NCBI GenBank assembly: GCA_958299035.1
Contig: CATQJL010000223.1
Location: forward strand, 55,162,302-55,226,301
DNA from: Cylicocyclus nassatus
Taxonomy: Eukaryota; Nematoda; Chromadorea; Rhabditida; Strongylidae
DNA: 64,000 bases
Direction of reading: 5' to 3'
The notes beneath the pieces are model-generated. The model ran no database searches. It had not been told where the DNA came from and saw nothing but the letters and a program-made list of their open reading frames with translations. Within the stretch, counting starts at the first letter, position 1, and each line of letters starts with the position of its first letter. Positions 46,201-59,234 of this stretch are shown here, piece after piece. A program made the translations under genes and the position numbers.

Positions 46201-49200
46201 CCTGAAGCCCTAGTGAAGATGTGAAGCGTAGGACTTATTGCTGTAAGTAACCAAAGTGTAACAAGACTTATGTAACAACCTATTAGTATTCGTAAGAAAG
46301 AGAAATAGGCTTATGGAGAAAGCCTTAGAAAATTCTGCCTTTCAATTTTTTACTTAGTAACAAAGTAAACGATATTTTACAAGACTTGCAATACTACTTA
46401 TTATTTATAGATTAAGAATTTTTTATTATTTTTATGATTTGAAACAGGTTGCTTGCAGATTTTGCGATTTATATGAAATACTTTCTATATACTGCCTTTT
46501 TAGGAGGGGAAGAAAAGTGGAAGTTGATCCAATGTTTCTCATGGAAAGAATTCATATAAATTTTGCATTTTTCTTCGAGAAACGAAACTGAAAATGTATA
46601 ATCAGAATTTCACTGAAGAAGTCGGAGAGATGGATTTATGATAACAATCAGTGAATTATATTTATTTCAGCCAAGCTATCCTCACCAACCCAGTAGTCAC
46701 CGGTCGAGTTGGAGCTGCTCGAGCATGGACATTGGATTTTTGGGGTAATCCACTTATGAAGGCATCGCACAAAAGTTATCGTCCGCTCACCACGCTCAGC
46801 TTCCGGCTCAATGCCGCCTTATTTGGACTGAGACCATTCTCGTGAGTCTTAGCTGAGTCATTTGCTCATTCCGTTAATTATCCACATAGTCGGCACCTTC
46901 TCGTATTCTTAGCGTCATATGTTCTCGAAGGGCACAACAAATTAAGACACCCATAATTGTCGTACTCATCTCGATTACTTGAAAATATAGGGGGGGGGAG
47001 GGGTCCTTGCACACTTAACCCACAAGTAATTTGTTTTTTTCCTTTCTTTTCAAATCACTAATGGTGGGCTTGTTCCTTAGACCTAAATACCCATCTAGCA
47101 AATAAATTGCATTACCGCTGAGTGGATAGGGTGAAACGAGATTTTGCGCGGCGATATAGGAAATGCGTACACCGCTAGAAATCAGTACACAATTGAAGAA
47201 ACATCGGATAAATGCAAGCTGCATAAAGTTATACGAAAAGAAGGACAAAAATGAAAAAATGGCTTTCAAGTTTGGAGCCTTAGCTTTATTTCAAACTTTC
47301 ATAGCCAAAATGACGTGATGTTGGTGTTGTGAATACGTTCAATCATTTCTTTCACTTTTTACCTTTGCTTCTTGATATCTTAAATTTGTTTTTTTTTTTT
47401 GCAGTAGCTCTTCTTGAAACTAACGAGGCATTCAGAGCATGAAAGTGTGGTAAATTCACGACTATAACAAAATCACCCATTTTGCAACCACGGTATTCCT
47501 CAAATTTGATTGTATCGTTGTAATGGTCCATATAACAGTCTGGTCCTTGGGGTTACTTATTGTATGGTCTGATCCATATAATAAGTAACCCTCTACAATA
47601 CTGGGAAAAACCAATTTTCTAAAGAAAGTTTTGCTTGCTATTGCTAGTTAGCGGGAAACTAATCATAATTTACAATGTGTGATGGTGGAGCTAGGTAAGT
47701 ACACGATTTTGTTGAAGAAATGGTGGAACAGGAGTTTTCGAATAAAATGTGATGTAATAATTTCGCCTACACAGTTTACAATTCACAATTGCCTATTTTA
47801 GTACTTTCAGCTTCCACCTTACAAATGTGATTCTTCATGCAATCGCTTCGTGCCTCGTATTGCAAATCGTCGAAGAACTCAACTTTTTCAACAAAAACAG
47901 AGGTAAATTTTGCGATTACTTTAACGAGGTTGTGCTCCATTTTATTGGACTACCCTCTCCCGCACCTGTTTTATAATAAATTGAGGCACATCTCTTCCTT
48001 TCTGAATTTGTTTTTTTTTTCAATCATAGTCGAAAGACGGAATTATTATATGCCTTATTGGCGCAATTTAACCAGCGCGCATTTTTAGCTGTCTGCATCG
48101 TGGGACAATGTCTTCACGACTAAGTTGAGAATTTTCAGCTAAAATCAAGCAGACTGTATCTACAGTATTCCTACAATGCTTTTGAGAAGCAGCCAAGAAA
48201 AGCGGAAGTAATTTGTAGGTATACACCATAATAGAATTTCTGAAACAAGGACCATTGCGTGATCCACCATGTGGGTCACGTTGTCGTGTGTTGATTTCAA
48301 TATAATGAAAAACTATGAATGGTTTTTAGGTCCTTCTATTTTGTAGTAACTCTCGTTTGAGATAGATTGTTGATGGAAAGAAAACAAAATGTTTCTATAT
48401 TTTATAATCGACAATATCTTCTTTATTTATGAGGTGTTTTAAGACCGTAAGAAATTTTCCTTGTAAATTTCCTTACTAAAAAAATCTTGAAAATTTTTGG
48501 TCTCATGACATGATATTTCAGAGTTGTTTTCCAAGGTTAACTGGAACGTTTTTAGCAAAATGTTCCGCGTATGAAAATCACAGCAGTAGCAGTAGAGTTG
48601 ACAAACTGCTCTGTTTCAGAAGCAGCCATATTCGCGAGTCTGCTCTTCGCCGTACATCCAATACACTGTGAAGCTGTAGCTGGTGTCGTAGGCAGAGCCG
48701 ATATTCTTAGCGCAATCGCTGTCATTACGGGAATTCTCGTTTACAAGCATAATGAGGTATTCGTACTGATTAACCCATTGTCTAATGGATGTAGTCATAC
48801 TTCTTATCCACTTTCAGAATTTACTGATAGCTGCCGCTTCTGCTGCAACTGCAATATTTTTCAAAGAGACAGGAATTATGCTGCTTCCAATGCTAGCCTG
48901 TATCACACTGCTCAATTATAAAAAGGTAAACTTGTCATTTTCAATATCCTCCTTTAATTCGTGAATAAAAGCATAAACAGCAGAAGAAGGAAGAAAGCTC
49001 TGTGAAGTGATGGGAGTTTTCTAAAAAAATAATGATATCCTTCTACTCAAGGCTCAGTTCCTGCATACAGCGCTTCAAAAGCGCGTCTTCCACTTACAGG
49101 AAAAAATTTGTGGATATGGTTCAAAATTTTGCTTCAGTCAGATTAAAAAATGTTTTTTCGAACTTGTCGTTGGAAATGACATCGTGATTTTTGAGTCAGA

Positions 49201-52200
49201 ATGGCCAGAATGCAATCCACTTTACTGCGACTCGCATTTTAGCTTTGGGAAAACTATGATTAACAAAAGGGCTTGCAAAGTCATGACGCCTGTATTTCAA
49301 GTCTTAACTCCTTCCCAACTCAATTCTGAGGGATTGCTTGGTTCAGAAAATGTGATTGTAGCCGAAATTGAGCAAGAGCGGACTTATTTGACGAAAATGC
49401 ATAGAATTCCCATTTTGCGATGCGCATATGGTACTTCATTTTTTCCTTTGTCAAACCTCTGTCTGCTCAAATTTCTTAGAATATTCGCCGTGCTCTTTGA
49501 GTGCTGACGTCGGCGCTGTCATCCGTTGATGACTCCTGAGAGTCAGGCGAAGATCGGCAGCTCATTAGGAGCACCGCTAGCGATGCGTCGGAAACGAGCA
49601 CTCAAAGGCGCACGCGCGCAATTGCCGCTGCAAGGACGGAAGGTAAGAAATTAACGCCGAACACAACACCGCCAACACAAAGAAGGGATGAGCACGGCAC
49701 GGCTGTCTGCACAACATTCTTGGGGTTCGGCATAGTTGACTAGTACATCGTTAAAGGGGTGCACAAGAAAAATAACTAACAATAAGAATGAGCACACTGT
49801 AGCCCATCTTATACAAAAGAAAGAATTGCTTTGAATTTAACCGTCACAGAGACTTTAACTCATAGCACATAAAATGCACAGTTGTAGCAATAATCTCATC
49901 TACATCTTATATACAATTAACAGAAGATCTCAGCGTCTAAGACATAAGTTATTAAACTGTAAAAGTCACATATTCTTTTGATTTATTGGAAGATTCCCAA
50001 TTTATTGGAAATTCTCTATGAATTCAAATTAGCATAGCTGCCGCCACGTCCTCTTTTTTTAAAATTTCGGTGTTATAGGGACGCTAAAGTTGAAAAGCAT
50101 CAAAAGAATCTCAAAAGTTGTCGCCACAATCTCGGGCCAATGGAGGTTGAAGGCAGCGTCTTGGCAAAATTTCGCTGTTCAGTTCTTCACCTCTTCGGAG
50201 CCTTTTCGCCATGAGGAACCCATATCTGGGCTTCTGAGCTCATGAAAATGGCGAGAATGAGCCTTTTCGAGGCTTTCCAGGTCCGCATTCGGTGAAAATA
50301 CGCCGGAAATCCTTGGCACTGCGCCTTACTCGTTTCGGACTCCGCCCACTTACACGAATTTTTCATCGAATGCGGACCTGGAAAGATTCGAGAAAAGCTC
50401 ATTTTTGCCATTTTCATGCGCTGAAAACCTTAGATATGGATTTCTCCTCATGGCGAGATGACGCCGAAAATTTGAAGACTGAAAAACGAAAGTTCCAGGG
50501 ACACTGTCTTTAGAGCAGCGCCTGCCTCTACACACTTCTCTTCTTTGGCGGTTTGACCGAAACTTTTTTGTCAGCACTAGCATGGTTTCAAACTTTGCTG
50601 ATAGAGTACTTGACGCCGCACTCCAACGCAAATTGTACTCGTAATTAGTACTTGTAATCCGATTATTGTCCTAACCTAACTTTCACACGAGTCTTTGACC
50701 CTTCCGCACATGCATAAACAATGTTCTCCACTGACGAGAGCTATTTCTAAGCTATTTCCGGCATGTTGTGTCCATTTGGCTGTGACAACGGTGCTCCGTA
50801 CGAAATACACAAATGATATCGCACAAACAGAGTAGATTAGGTGGAATATGGATTCAAAGCTTGTACCAAAAACGTTTTCGAATTATATCCTCAACCTTCG
50901 CCAGGTATTACAGCGCATCTCTGCGCGTATGGAAATGAAGAGATATAAGTGAATAATTGATTATGCTCGAAAAATTTAATTCATTTGAGTCCGAAATAGT
51001 TAGAAAGGAACAGTTGTGCTTGTTTACACTATGAAGCACTGAAGCACGATATTTACAGAAGCCTACAAGGCTTCGAAAAGTGATATTCGGTCTACTATCT
51101 TCTTTCATAATCTTAGCAACGACTCGGCATGCCATCAATGGATTCGAAAAACCTAGGTACGTAATAACCTCGTTCTCAGTAGTAGTGCTGTTTCTGTATG
51201 ATTTTATCAATGCTTTTAGCTTCTCCAAGTCGGACAACCCAGTTGCACATCTTCCATCGTTCCTTGTGCGTACGCTCACATTTCTTTATCTGCCTATTTT
51301 CCATTTGAATCTCATGATTGATCCACGAGAGGTAAGATTTCATTCTTTTGAAGATAGACGCAAAACAGCGAGGTTATGAATGAAGGAAGTCTACCTTATA
51401 GGTTGTTCTTTACTATGTACAAGGCTCGGCACAGGTGGCTTGTAAGCCAGCTGGTATCGTTTTTTGGGACGAAAAGCAAAGGGGGTTTCGTTTTTGTGAC
51501 CGAATAGAGACGCAAAATTGGCGATTTGGCGACGTTTTTTTTAGTCGACGTTTCGTTTTTTGGGGGATTTTGAAGAATTTTTCAGGTTTTTAGAGGAAAT
51601 TTGGTTGAGGGTCAAAGGGGACTTCGTAAAAATTCCCAAAAGACAAGAGGGACTTCGTTTTTTCCATTTTCATCTAGCCACCTCGTGCCGAGCCCTGCTT
51701 TACTAGCACTCACAAGGAAAGGAAGGTTGGTCGAAGTGGCCTTTTGAAATGTGATGTGTACTACTTTCAGAGCTTAAAACGCTGATTCCAAGTCTACCTT
51801 TGCTATCTGCTGCGGGCTTCTGGGCGAGGAGTTATGAAGGTTTTTGTGAGTAAAAATCTGAATGCATGAGTAGGCTAAAATCAGTCGTAGCATTTTTTAT
51901 AGGGCTTAATTGGTAGTCGGATCACTCGCTGCAACAAATATTCTTGATTTAAATATACTAATACGCTGCTGCCTCATTTGAACATTGGGAAAAGGTTACG
52001 AGTGATTTTACCGTATTTTTGCATTCAGATTTTTACTCACAAAACCTTCATAGCTCCTCGCCCAGAAGCCCGCAGCAGATAGCAAAGGTAGATTTGGAAT
52101 CAGCGTTCCAAACTCCACAAGGCAGTGCACACCTCATTTCAAAAGCCCACTTCGACCAACCTTCCTTCCCTTGTCAGTACCCTTCGTTTTTATTCTCATC

Positions 52201-55200
52201 GCATTGTAAACAAAAGAATTTTAGACCGTTAATAACTATAGATAGTCTATGAAAAACGACAATTTTAGGAAGAAGATTGCTATTTTTTGCTAATTGTTCT
52301 TTTGAACAGAAAGAAGCTTATTTTAGTTGAGCTTCGATTGGTCAATGGATTCCATTCCGCTTGTGACATCTGCCACAGAACCTCGCGCTCTTTTCACTAC
52401 GGCCTTCTATTTCACTTTACTGGCGATCGCTTACAAGTTGGCCCGCATATGTGGTCTGCTAAACATCATTCGCGACTTATTATTTCCCACCGGAGCCAAA
52501 GCGAGAATACTCAGAACAAACGCCATAATGAAGGGAAATGAAGTAAGTTTGTTGTTTTTTTTTCCAAAGATTGTGGGTTGAAATGTTAAGTTCAAAGCCG
52601 TCATCGCTCATGCACACTAAACTGAGCAATTTGTCAGGCTTTTTCCTCCTAAACCTCGAAGTTGACTTAATCTAGTAAACTCATTTTCTGACTAGTTCTC
52701 ATAACTTTTGACTGTTACACAACGAAGCCTTCTTCCCGCATTAGGTGAAAAGTGCATGTTCTGAGTCGGAAAATCAAATATCTCGGGCTCATTTTTGAAC
52801 TTTTAGATGCCTACATAAATTCTCAGTGGTTTTCTTGATATAAGAGAATTATATCAGCTCTCTTACGGACGAATCACTGACAAATCATCTCACAAATCAT
52901 AAGCGTCTATCCCTCGACTATCTCATAACACGTTCATTACATACTTATTTAGGAGAGCGCTCGTAGTGTGCTTCTCGCCTTGTCGTTCCTGATTTTACCC
53001 CATCTCCCATCATCCAACTTATTATGTTACGTTGGCTTCGTCGCAGCAGAGAGGATACTGTATTTGCCTAGTGTAGGCTACTGCATTTTGTTGGGAATGC
53101 TGTACAAGTCTTGTTGCTCGAGGTATTTTCAGTTTTGACTTTATGACCCTTAAATTTTTTTTTGCTCATCAAAACTACAACATTTTTCGCTCAAAATTTT
53201 GCAAACATGTCTTATAAATTATTATCGATTTTGAAGCGTTCTATTTTTTTTCTAAACTGCAGATTGATCTCTTTGTCTCCTTTTCATTTGGATCTATTAC
53301 TGTTTTCATGTTTACTGTTTAGACTAGGTAAAACACTTACAATATCGTTCGCTGTACTGGTGCTGACCATGTTAGGAACGAGAACCTATCAACGAAACCT
53401 CGACTGGAAAAATGAAGAAAGCTTGTACAAAAGTGCGCTAACTGTAAATCCACCCAAAGGTATCAATGGCTAATAAATTCAATTTCATTGCTAACGGTAA
53501 ATTTAGCGTACTCCAATCTCGGGCGAGTCTATGCTGCACAGTTGAGATTTGATGAAGCAGAAACTGCTTACAAAAATGCCTTGAGACACCGACCAAATAT
53601 GGCGGACACTTGGTATAATTTGTGAGTTATATGATTTTAGCCTTTTGGATACCTGCTAGTTCTTGAGCTGTAAGCTTTAGAGGTGTGCTTTATCAAGAGA
53701 AGAAAAATTACACTGTTGCGGTGAAGTGTTACGAAAGTGCCATCCAATTTCGGGGTACATTTGCTTCTGGTAAGGACGTTGCACATTTTTCGGCTTCATC
53801 CACACTGTAACAAATGAATCCATTTGCAGCTTACCTCAATCTCGGAATTGTCCAGCACGAGCTGGGCAACGACAGCTCGGCTATCACAATTTGGAAGCGG
53901 TGTTCGCAGCTTGATGGTTCCATAATTAAAGCACGTAGGGACCATGATCACGCGCAAACTAGCTGCAGACTTCGTCTTGGGAAACTCTATGTGCTCCACA
54001 AGAGGTTCAAAGAGGCTCAAATTATATTAGAGAAGGTACGCATTGCTATGAAATCTAAGAATTGAACATTTACCCAGTATATTCCATACAAGAAATTAAT
54101 ATATTTCAAAAAATTTTTTCAGCAAACAAGCGATCTAGAATTTCTCTCACCGTAATTTGTAATTTTTGTCACAAGTCATCTTTTCTCTTCCCTCTGTCGT
54201 TTTTTCCCTTTTTCTCGCCATGCGGCACTGCAGATGCTTTCTTCTCTAACAGCAAGTCAGGTGGAAATGGAGAAAATAATTTGCTTGACATGCTGAACAA
54301 AGGGTAGCGGCATGAGTAACATCCAAAAAAATCTCTCCAAATTTCTATTATCCATCCTTCACTTCCAAATATGATAGTTCTAAGAGTTCTATGCATTATA
54401 TCGGTTGTTGACAGTTACCCTACTTGCATAAATATACAGTGTAAATGTTTCAAAATCAACCTATCTTTTATGACCTTTTCGGCAAAAGTGGCCTTGACGA
54501 AAAAAATGTAAGAAATTATATGGTCGTCACTTCTCAAATCACTCTAACAATTCTTGCGATTGGCATACGTAATTCAATAAAAAATTTCGGTTTTAGGCAA
54601 TCGAAGAAGCTCCTTTGTCCTACCAATTTCTCCCTTCTTTATGGTTCACTTTAGGGGAGGTCTTTGACGCACAAGGGCAGTACTCCAAGGCTGAGGTTTG
54701 TTCTTTGACGCTTGGATCTTCTTAAAATTAACTTCATTGCGAAAAGTATACTCGCAGCTTTTAAGTTTGATTTCGTCAACCAAAGAAGAGATAAAATATG
54801 CAGACTTCTTTTTTGACTCAAATAGTGTTTGTACAAAATTTCTAATTTCTCGCTGTAATACTGAATTTTGTAAAAAAGAAAAGTAGCTTATCGAGAATTG
54901 ATTGACATTTATACCTAAAAGCAAACACCTAACATACTTACAGAAAGCCTTCCATGCCGCTTTGGACGTTGCGCCAGAGCATATCCCGTCACTACTAACC
55001 CTGGGTTACCTGAAAAATAAGCAGGTATGGAGAGCAGGTAGAATTTAGACAAAGTTTAGGGAACGCCTCTATTATAGAACCGCACCTTCGAATCGCAAAC
55101 ATATTTTTCGCGAGCATTGGCCATTTCACCGAATTCGGCGAAGGTCTATCATCATATCGGGACTGCAGCTGCTTTGCGTGTAAGTTATGGATTTAGTATA

Positions 55201-55616
55201 GGTCGTTTTTCTGAAAAGTTTCCCATTTTAGGGTGATTTCGAAGATGCTGAATCTGCCTACACCAATGCATTGAAGCTTGATTGTAATCATATAGAGACG
55301 CTTCGAGCACTCGCTATACTTCTGCGGGAACAGGGTAAACTCAGCAAATGCGAAGAGGTAGATGAAACTTTGTCAGTTTTATTAGGCAACAAAATTTTGG
55401 CTTCAGGTATTGCAAAAATTGCAAAGTCACCATCCAAGCCCTGACTCATTCGGTGATTATGCAGCAATACTTCACATTAATGGAAAACTTGGAAGAGCAA
55501 AGAAATTCTATGAGCGATCGTTGCAATTGAATCCAAGAAATAGCTTGGTCAAAGAGAATCTCAGCAAACTGCGCAAGACATTGAATGCGAATAATACTCA
55601 GTATCGTAGAGCTTAA
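43268..55616 (+). CDS. tmtc-2: TMTC2-type transmembrane/TPR protein O-mannosyltransferase
   Basis: Eighteen exons: 43268-43509, 46671-46841, 47811-47902, 48620-48756, 48818-48925, 51059-51156, 51220-51331, 52327-52542, 52953-53122, 53323-53459, 53507-53621, 53681-53769, 53830-54035, 54597-54695, 54944-55024, 55078-55179, 55232-55357, 55407-55616. All junctions are GT-AG and every phase joins, giving 836 residues. TMTC proteins sit in the ER membrane and add O-linked mannose to cadherin-type proteins. Motifs: FVYDD near residue 78, [16 protein letters not shown] near 114, [19 protein letters not shown] near 178, [18 protein letters not shown] and [12 protein letters not shown] at 321, and [11 protein letters not shown] near 425. 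TPR repeats fill about residues 500-820 (W-YNLGVLYQE, SAYLNLG-like, YERSLQLNP). LSFDWSMD and the C-terminal repeat point to TMTC2 rather than TMTC1, 3 or 4. An ATG pair at 43397 could give a 793-residue form. Introns 1, 5 and 7 hold MITEs. Intron 10 is only 47 bp. Confidence 0.93.
45338..46284. mobile_element. Foldback MITE in TMTC2 intron 1
   Basis: The ends are GGTTGTTACATAAGCCTTGT and the complement of GGTTGTTACATAAGTCTTGT. The arms extend about 450 bases each with little divergence (CTGTATTTTTTGCTTAGCTA, GTTTACTACTGTCC/GGCCTGTAGTAAAC). It shares a CAAAGCAAGCTCTACAAGATGG-type phrase with the MITE at 18319. It lies wholly inside intron 1 of TMTC2 and is noncoding. Confidence 0.85.
50207..50457. 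mobile_element. Foldback repeat in TMTC2 intron 5
   Basis: The left arm starts CGCCATGAGGAACCCATATC and contains AATGCGGACCTGGAAAG in complement. The right arm, 50363-50457, is its near complement ending CTCCTCATGGCG. Outer parts extend to about 50085 (GGGACGCTAAAG) and 50515 (GACACTGTCTTTAG). The GC-rich arms open spurious frames on both strands. Confidence 0.75.
51711..52176. mobile_element. Foldback MITE, copy B, in TMTC2 intron 7
   Basis: Same family as 38419-38882: CACAAGGAAAGGAAGGTTGG at the left and the complement at the right, with GAACGCTGATTCCAA blocks. It lies within the 995-base intron 7 of TMTC2 and ends about 150 bases before the next exon. Confidence 0.85.
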
Positions 55617-55798
55617 GAAATTATAATTTTATGATTTTTGTACTGTAGTTGGGTCAAGATAGACTTTTGTATTGGACGTCTTGTCAAGCTCCCATGAGCA
55701 TATCCTTCATAAACCGAATTCTCTATTGACACGGGTAAAACTCTTGTGATACTGGTAAAGTTATGTGTACAGCGTTTTATGTATTTTATGTAGAAAGT

Positions 55799-55804
55799 AA
55801 TAAA
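55799..55804 (+). terminator. Polyadenylation signal of TMTC2
   Basis: AATAAA lies 183 bases after the TMTC2 stop codon, in AT-rich sequence with no other AATAAA nearer to the stop. This fits cleavage near 55820. Confidence 0.7.
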
Positions 55805-55985
55805 AAGTTTAATTCTCTCTGTAATTCAGGTTATCTTCGTACTTAAAGCATAACTGCACATATATACATTTGGAGCCAAATCGTTACTTCGTCCATTTGA
55901 CTCCGAAATGGGCTTTCCAGTTGATTTGCGTTTTTTGGCAACACGCCAGAGCTTGCCTGCAATATATCAATTTTCTTTTGGCTAG

Positions 55986-57226
55986 GTGCCAGAATGGTTC
56001 ACCGTGGGGCGGCGATTACCGTGTTGCTGTATTCCGAAAGCCTCGTGAGAATAGCGCAGGGCACGGGTTGCGGTACAAGCTGTTAGGTACCTAAGTTCGG
56101 TATCCCTCGAAGCGAGCAACTTGGTAACAATCAAATTAACAACAAGCGCCTATGGCTCTATAAAGATTTCGATGGGAAGTTTTCGATAGTTTTAATGGTT
56201 GCGAAATTACAGCGAGAAAACATCTATTTTATTGAAGAGCACTGCATGTTCTCCAGGGCCGGTAGTAATCTACCCTACCTGGTGTCATCAAAGATGCCGA
56301 CAAGTAGGCACATATCGCGGGGAAGTTGCCATCTTCGGCGGCAGCTCGCGGAGTAATTGTAGGTTTCAATAATCTTATATGTATAACCTCAGTACGCAAT
56401 CATTTCGCACATTGAATTCTAATAACGCAGACAGCCGCAAAACTGTTACCTCGCACGCAGTCGAACCTAAGTGCGTTGATTTCAAGTGCCACCACGTCAA
56501 CCATTCGACCATTCGGTTAGTCATTGACGTTTGCACCAGCAATAGGAGGAACGCACTGGTAAGTGGCCGCCTGTAAGAGTGATCGATACTTTGCGTGAGA
56601 GACTTTGATCTGAAAGAACACCTGATTGATATGAGCGAGAAAGGGGTGCCGGTGCAAACGAGATTTAGAAGTGATTGCCAAAAAAGATGATGTCCTTTAT
56701 GGTTCTAAGGCATTATTAGATTTTTTTCTTTGTAAGAAAATCTTCGTTAAAGAAGAAAAACTCATAGAATGAGAAAAATGATAGTTTTTTGATGGAAAGT
56801 GAACTTTTTGATTTTTTCGTCTGACGTAAATTATGTGATATCGCCGCAATTCGCAAACTCACAGACGCCGTCGGCAAAGGTGCCATCACCTCGACGTGGT
56901 AGGGGCACGTCGAGATGCCGGCAGCTTCATCTCTCAAAAGAGCACGCTAATTTTCGTGCTCTCTGACCTGCCGGCAACTCCTCCTGCACTTCCAGATGTT
57001 TTTCTACAGAAGGATTTCTGGGACCGCAAATTTCGAGGGAGGTTTCTATAGAGTCGAGGGCGGCACCTTCCGAGAAGTTTTTTTGGAAAAAGACTTGGGA
57101 CGGCCTAAATTTGGAGCTTTAGTTTCTGGTTACTTTACGGAAAGGTGCCAGCGAATTGTCGACGAAACCTGCCGCCAAATCGGGGGATTACTACCGGCCC
57201 AGGCGCCCATTCCTCAACCACCATGA
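55986..57226 (+). CDS. Candidate gene of three phase-matched exons downstream of TMTC2
   Basis: Exon 55986-56086 (acceptor TTGGCTAG) starts with one base and encodes CQNGSPWGGDYRVAVFRKPR and ENSAGHGLRYKLL, one base over. Exon 56431-56558 (acceptor ATAACGCAG, donor GTAAGTGG) starts with two bases and encodes SRKTVTSHAVEPKCVDFKCH and HVNHSTIRLVIDVCTSNRRN. Exon 56996-57226 (acceptor CACTTCCAG) is phase 0 and encodes FYRVEGGTFREVFLEKDLGR, PKFGALVSGYFTERCQRIVD and ETCRQIGGLLPAQAPIPQPP to a TGA. All phases join. The family is not recognised and the first exon is missing. Just upstream of the last exon another frame (SQKSTLIFVLSDLPATPPAL) also looks coding and overlaps it, so a frameshift is possible. 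The gene starts within 400 bases of the TMTC2 polyadenylation site on the same strand, as in worm operons. Confidence 0.4.
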
Positions 57227-57234
57227 TGTGTCGT

Positions 57235-57585
57235 TTATTTGAGCTGCATTTTCAGAAGTGTGTTACCAAGATTCGGCGTACTATCATTGCTGGATTTGGA
57301 CATGTGTAGCCTCCGGTATATTAGTAGGTATGGTGGTAAGGCTAAAATGGATTTATCTGAATTTGTCGTATACTGGCTGACCATACGTGCATTCTTTTCT
57401 GTCTCTATACTAATTTTCGCATATCCATGCCGAGCGTCCCGTTTTATAATATATGCATTCGTATAACGAAGTAAGCTCTCTATCAAACTGTGGTGTTTTT
57501 TCGAAGTTAAAGTTAGGGCGCGCTTGTATTATATTGTCCCATAAGTCTTTTCATATCTACGAAAACCTGAAACCTCTACTTTTCA
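57235..57585. other. No supported feature
   Basis: This 350-base stretch has open frames on both strands but no splice-bounded exon and no repeat. Confidence 0.35.
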
Positions 57586-57700
57586 AAGCTTGAAAGCACC
57601 GTCTACCCATATTCTCGACCTCCGTGTTTTTCCCGTTCCGGGGCCTCCTATGTCGCTGATTCAGAATATAAAGTCGGAATCTGCAAAAACTCCCACAATC
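57586..57700 (+). mobile_element. One-ended copy of the 40452 MITE family
   Basis: It shares GAAAGCACCGTC.ACCCA, CTCGACCTCCGTGTTTTTCC-like and GGGCCT.C.CAT..C.TGATTC blocks with 40465-40560, in the same order and orientation. The opposite terminal repeat is not found, so the copy is truncated or very diverged. Confidence 0.6.
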
Positions 57701-57899
57701 CTCGTTGAGGAAAACCGCGGGGGAAGTAGCGGTTGGGCAGGCACGGGTGGGCGGGTATTACTGGAGAGAGCCGATTTGGGATCCTCGTGTCTCGTCGTTA
57801 TTCCGAAGGCGTTCTCGCTTTCGAAGACATTTCCAGCAGCGATGGGCACTTTGACCTGTTTTGTTTGCTTAAGGCGCGCTTTGTGATTGAAGCAGGTTT

Positions 57900-58837
57900 T
57901 TCGTCTGCGTAGCAAACCAAGAAATTTTTAGATGGTTATAAAGCGCCGAAAACAAAGAATTATGGAGCCTTTTTTTCATTGTAGTAAACTTTTACAGTAT
58001 CTGTGTAAAAAAGTACGAAAACTTATGTGAGCAAAGGGTGGGTACCAGCTCAGCTGGCACCCAACTGGCACGGTGCCAGCTAATTCAGAAAAAAGTCCAG
58101 CACGGCTTTCAACATAAGTTTTCGTAAATTTTTAAGCCATAGCTCAGGTCCCCCAACGCGCATGCACACTCCAAATTTGGTGACATATGACTGCGTTTTT
58201 TTTTTGTAAACAAGGTTTCTGTTTGTTTGGGGCAGAATCTGTCGGGACGCAGCTAAGCACCGCCTGCTGCTCTCCCGTGGGCTGGCCAAGGAATTCAGAT
58301 ATGATCCAGTGACCCTTTACGACCGCATCCGTAGGGCTGCTCCAACAGTCTTTTCCCCCTCCTTCTTTCTTATATGTATAATAAATATATATAACAACTA
58401 TTCTGTATCATCGCTACACATAATGGGCGTCATGAACCTTTTAACCTGATATAGAGTTCCCAGGAAATTTTTTTTAGAATTTTAGATTAAGTTTAATTTA
58501 TCACTTTTTAAAAGGATTTTGAATTTCTCCCCACCCCCCTCCCCCGCTCCCATATATCCACCGACCGCCTAGTAGATCACTCAACAGCGAACGAGAGAGT
58601 GTGTGCGAGTTTTGTTTTCTCTTTATATTGATCGAATATTTACCAATAATTATACAAGTATCTAATCATTTCAGAAAGTAAAATAAAATAAAAAAATATA
58701 CAGTCCTGCGAACAGTCTCATTATGTTGATATTCGCTTAGTAAATTTCCGTGTTCCGTGAATATCTAGATAAAATGTCGTAAGCCGTGTTTTTTGCAACC
58801 GTGATCCGTGATTTTTTACAACAGTGATTCGTGATTT
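57900..58837. other. No supported feature
   Basis: AT-rich, with a short palindrome GGGTACCAGCTCAGCTGGCACC near 58041 and a poly-C stretch near 58530. No exon is supported. Confidence 0.4.
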
Positions 58838-59056
58838 TCAATTGATTTTCTTCTCTTCTTCAGTAAGACAATGGACTTGTTCGCGTTCTTTAGCATAAAA
58901 AATACATATCTGAGTTAAATTCGACCCAGTGACTACTGGCTTATGTACAGGGAATCTCTGGTGGGAAAATCGATAATTAGGGTCGTCAGTGTTATAGCGC
59001 AAATACTTTGGCCTCCTAGGCAACCATATGCCACCATATACAACAAAACAGTGGAA
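58838..59056 (-). CDS. Candidate terminal exon, unidentified protein
   Basis: The minus-strand acceptor CTCGGACAG is followed in phase 0 by 72 codons ending in TGA: FHCFVVYGGIWLPRRPKYLR, YNTDDPNYRFSHQRFPVHKP, VVTGSNLTQICIFYAKEREQ and VHCLTEEEKKIN. Composition is protein-like. A donor at 59626 upstream on the same strand also ends in phase 0, so it may join the exon at 59626-59870 across an intron that holds a LINE tail. Family unknown. Confidence 0.4.
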   Translation of the reverse strand, partial: FHCFVVYGGIWLPRRPKYLRYNTDDPNYRFSHQRFPVHKPVVTGSNLTQICIFYAKEREQVHCLTEEEKKIN

Positions 59057-59234
59057 CTGTCCGAGCACGTTGAAGTTTTTTAGTGATAAAGTAGCGCAGC
59101 AGCCCGCCCGTGATGTAAGCATTTGATCTCGTCAGAGACTGATAATATTTGCGCGCTACGGTCTAACAAATACATTAACTGCGCATACTGACCTTTTATG
59201 ATTATGATAGGCGTTTAGCAGTAACAGTTGTGGT

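Noticed and set aside
50187..50631. Overlapping frames on both strands
   Set aside because: They are the arms of a foldback repeat in TMTC2 intron 5.
54445..54498. Possible extra TMTC2 exon ending at GTAAGAAAT
   Set aside because: It cannot be inserted without breaking the phase, and 54035 joins 54597 directly in phase 0 within a TPR repeat.
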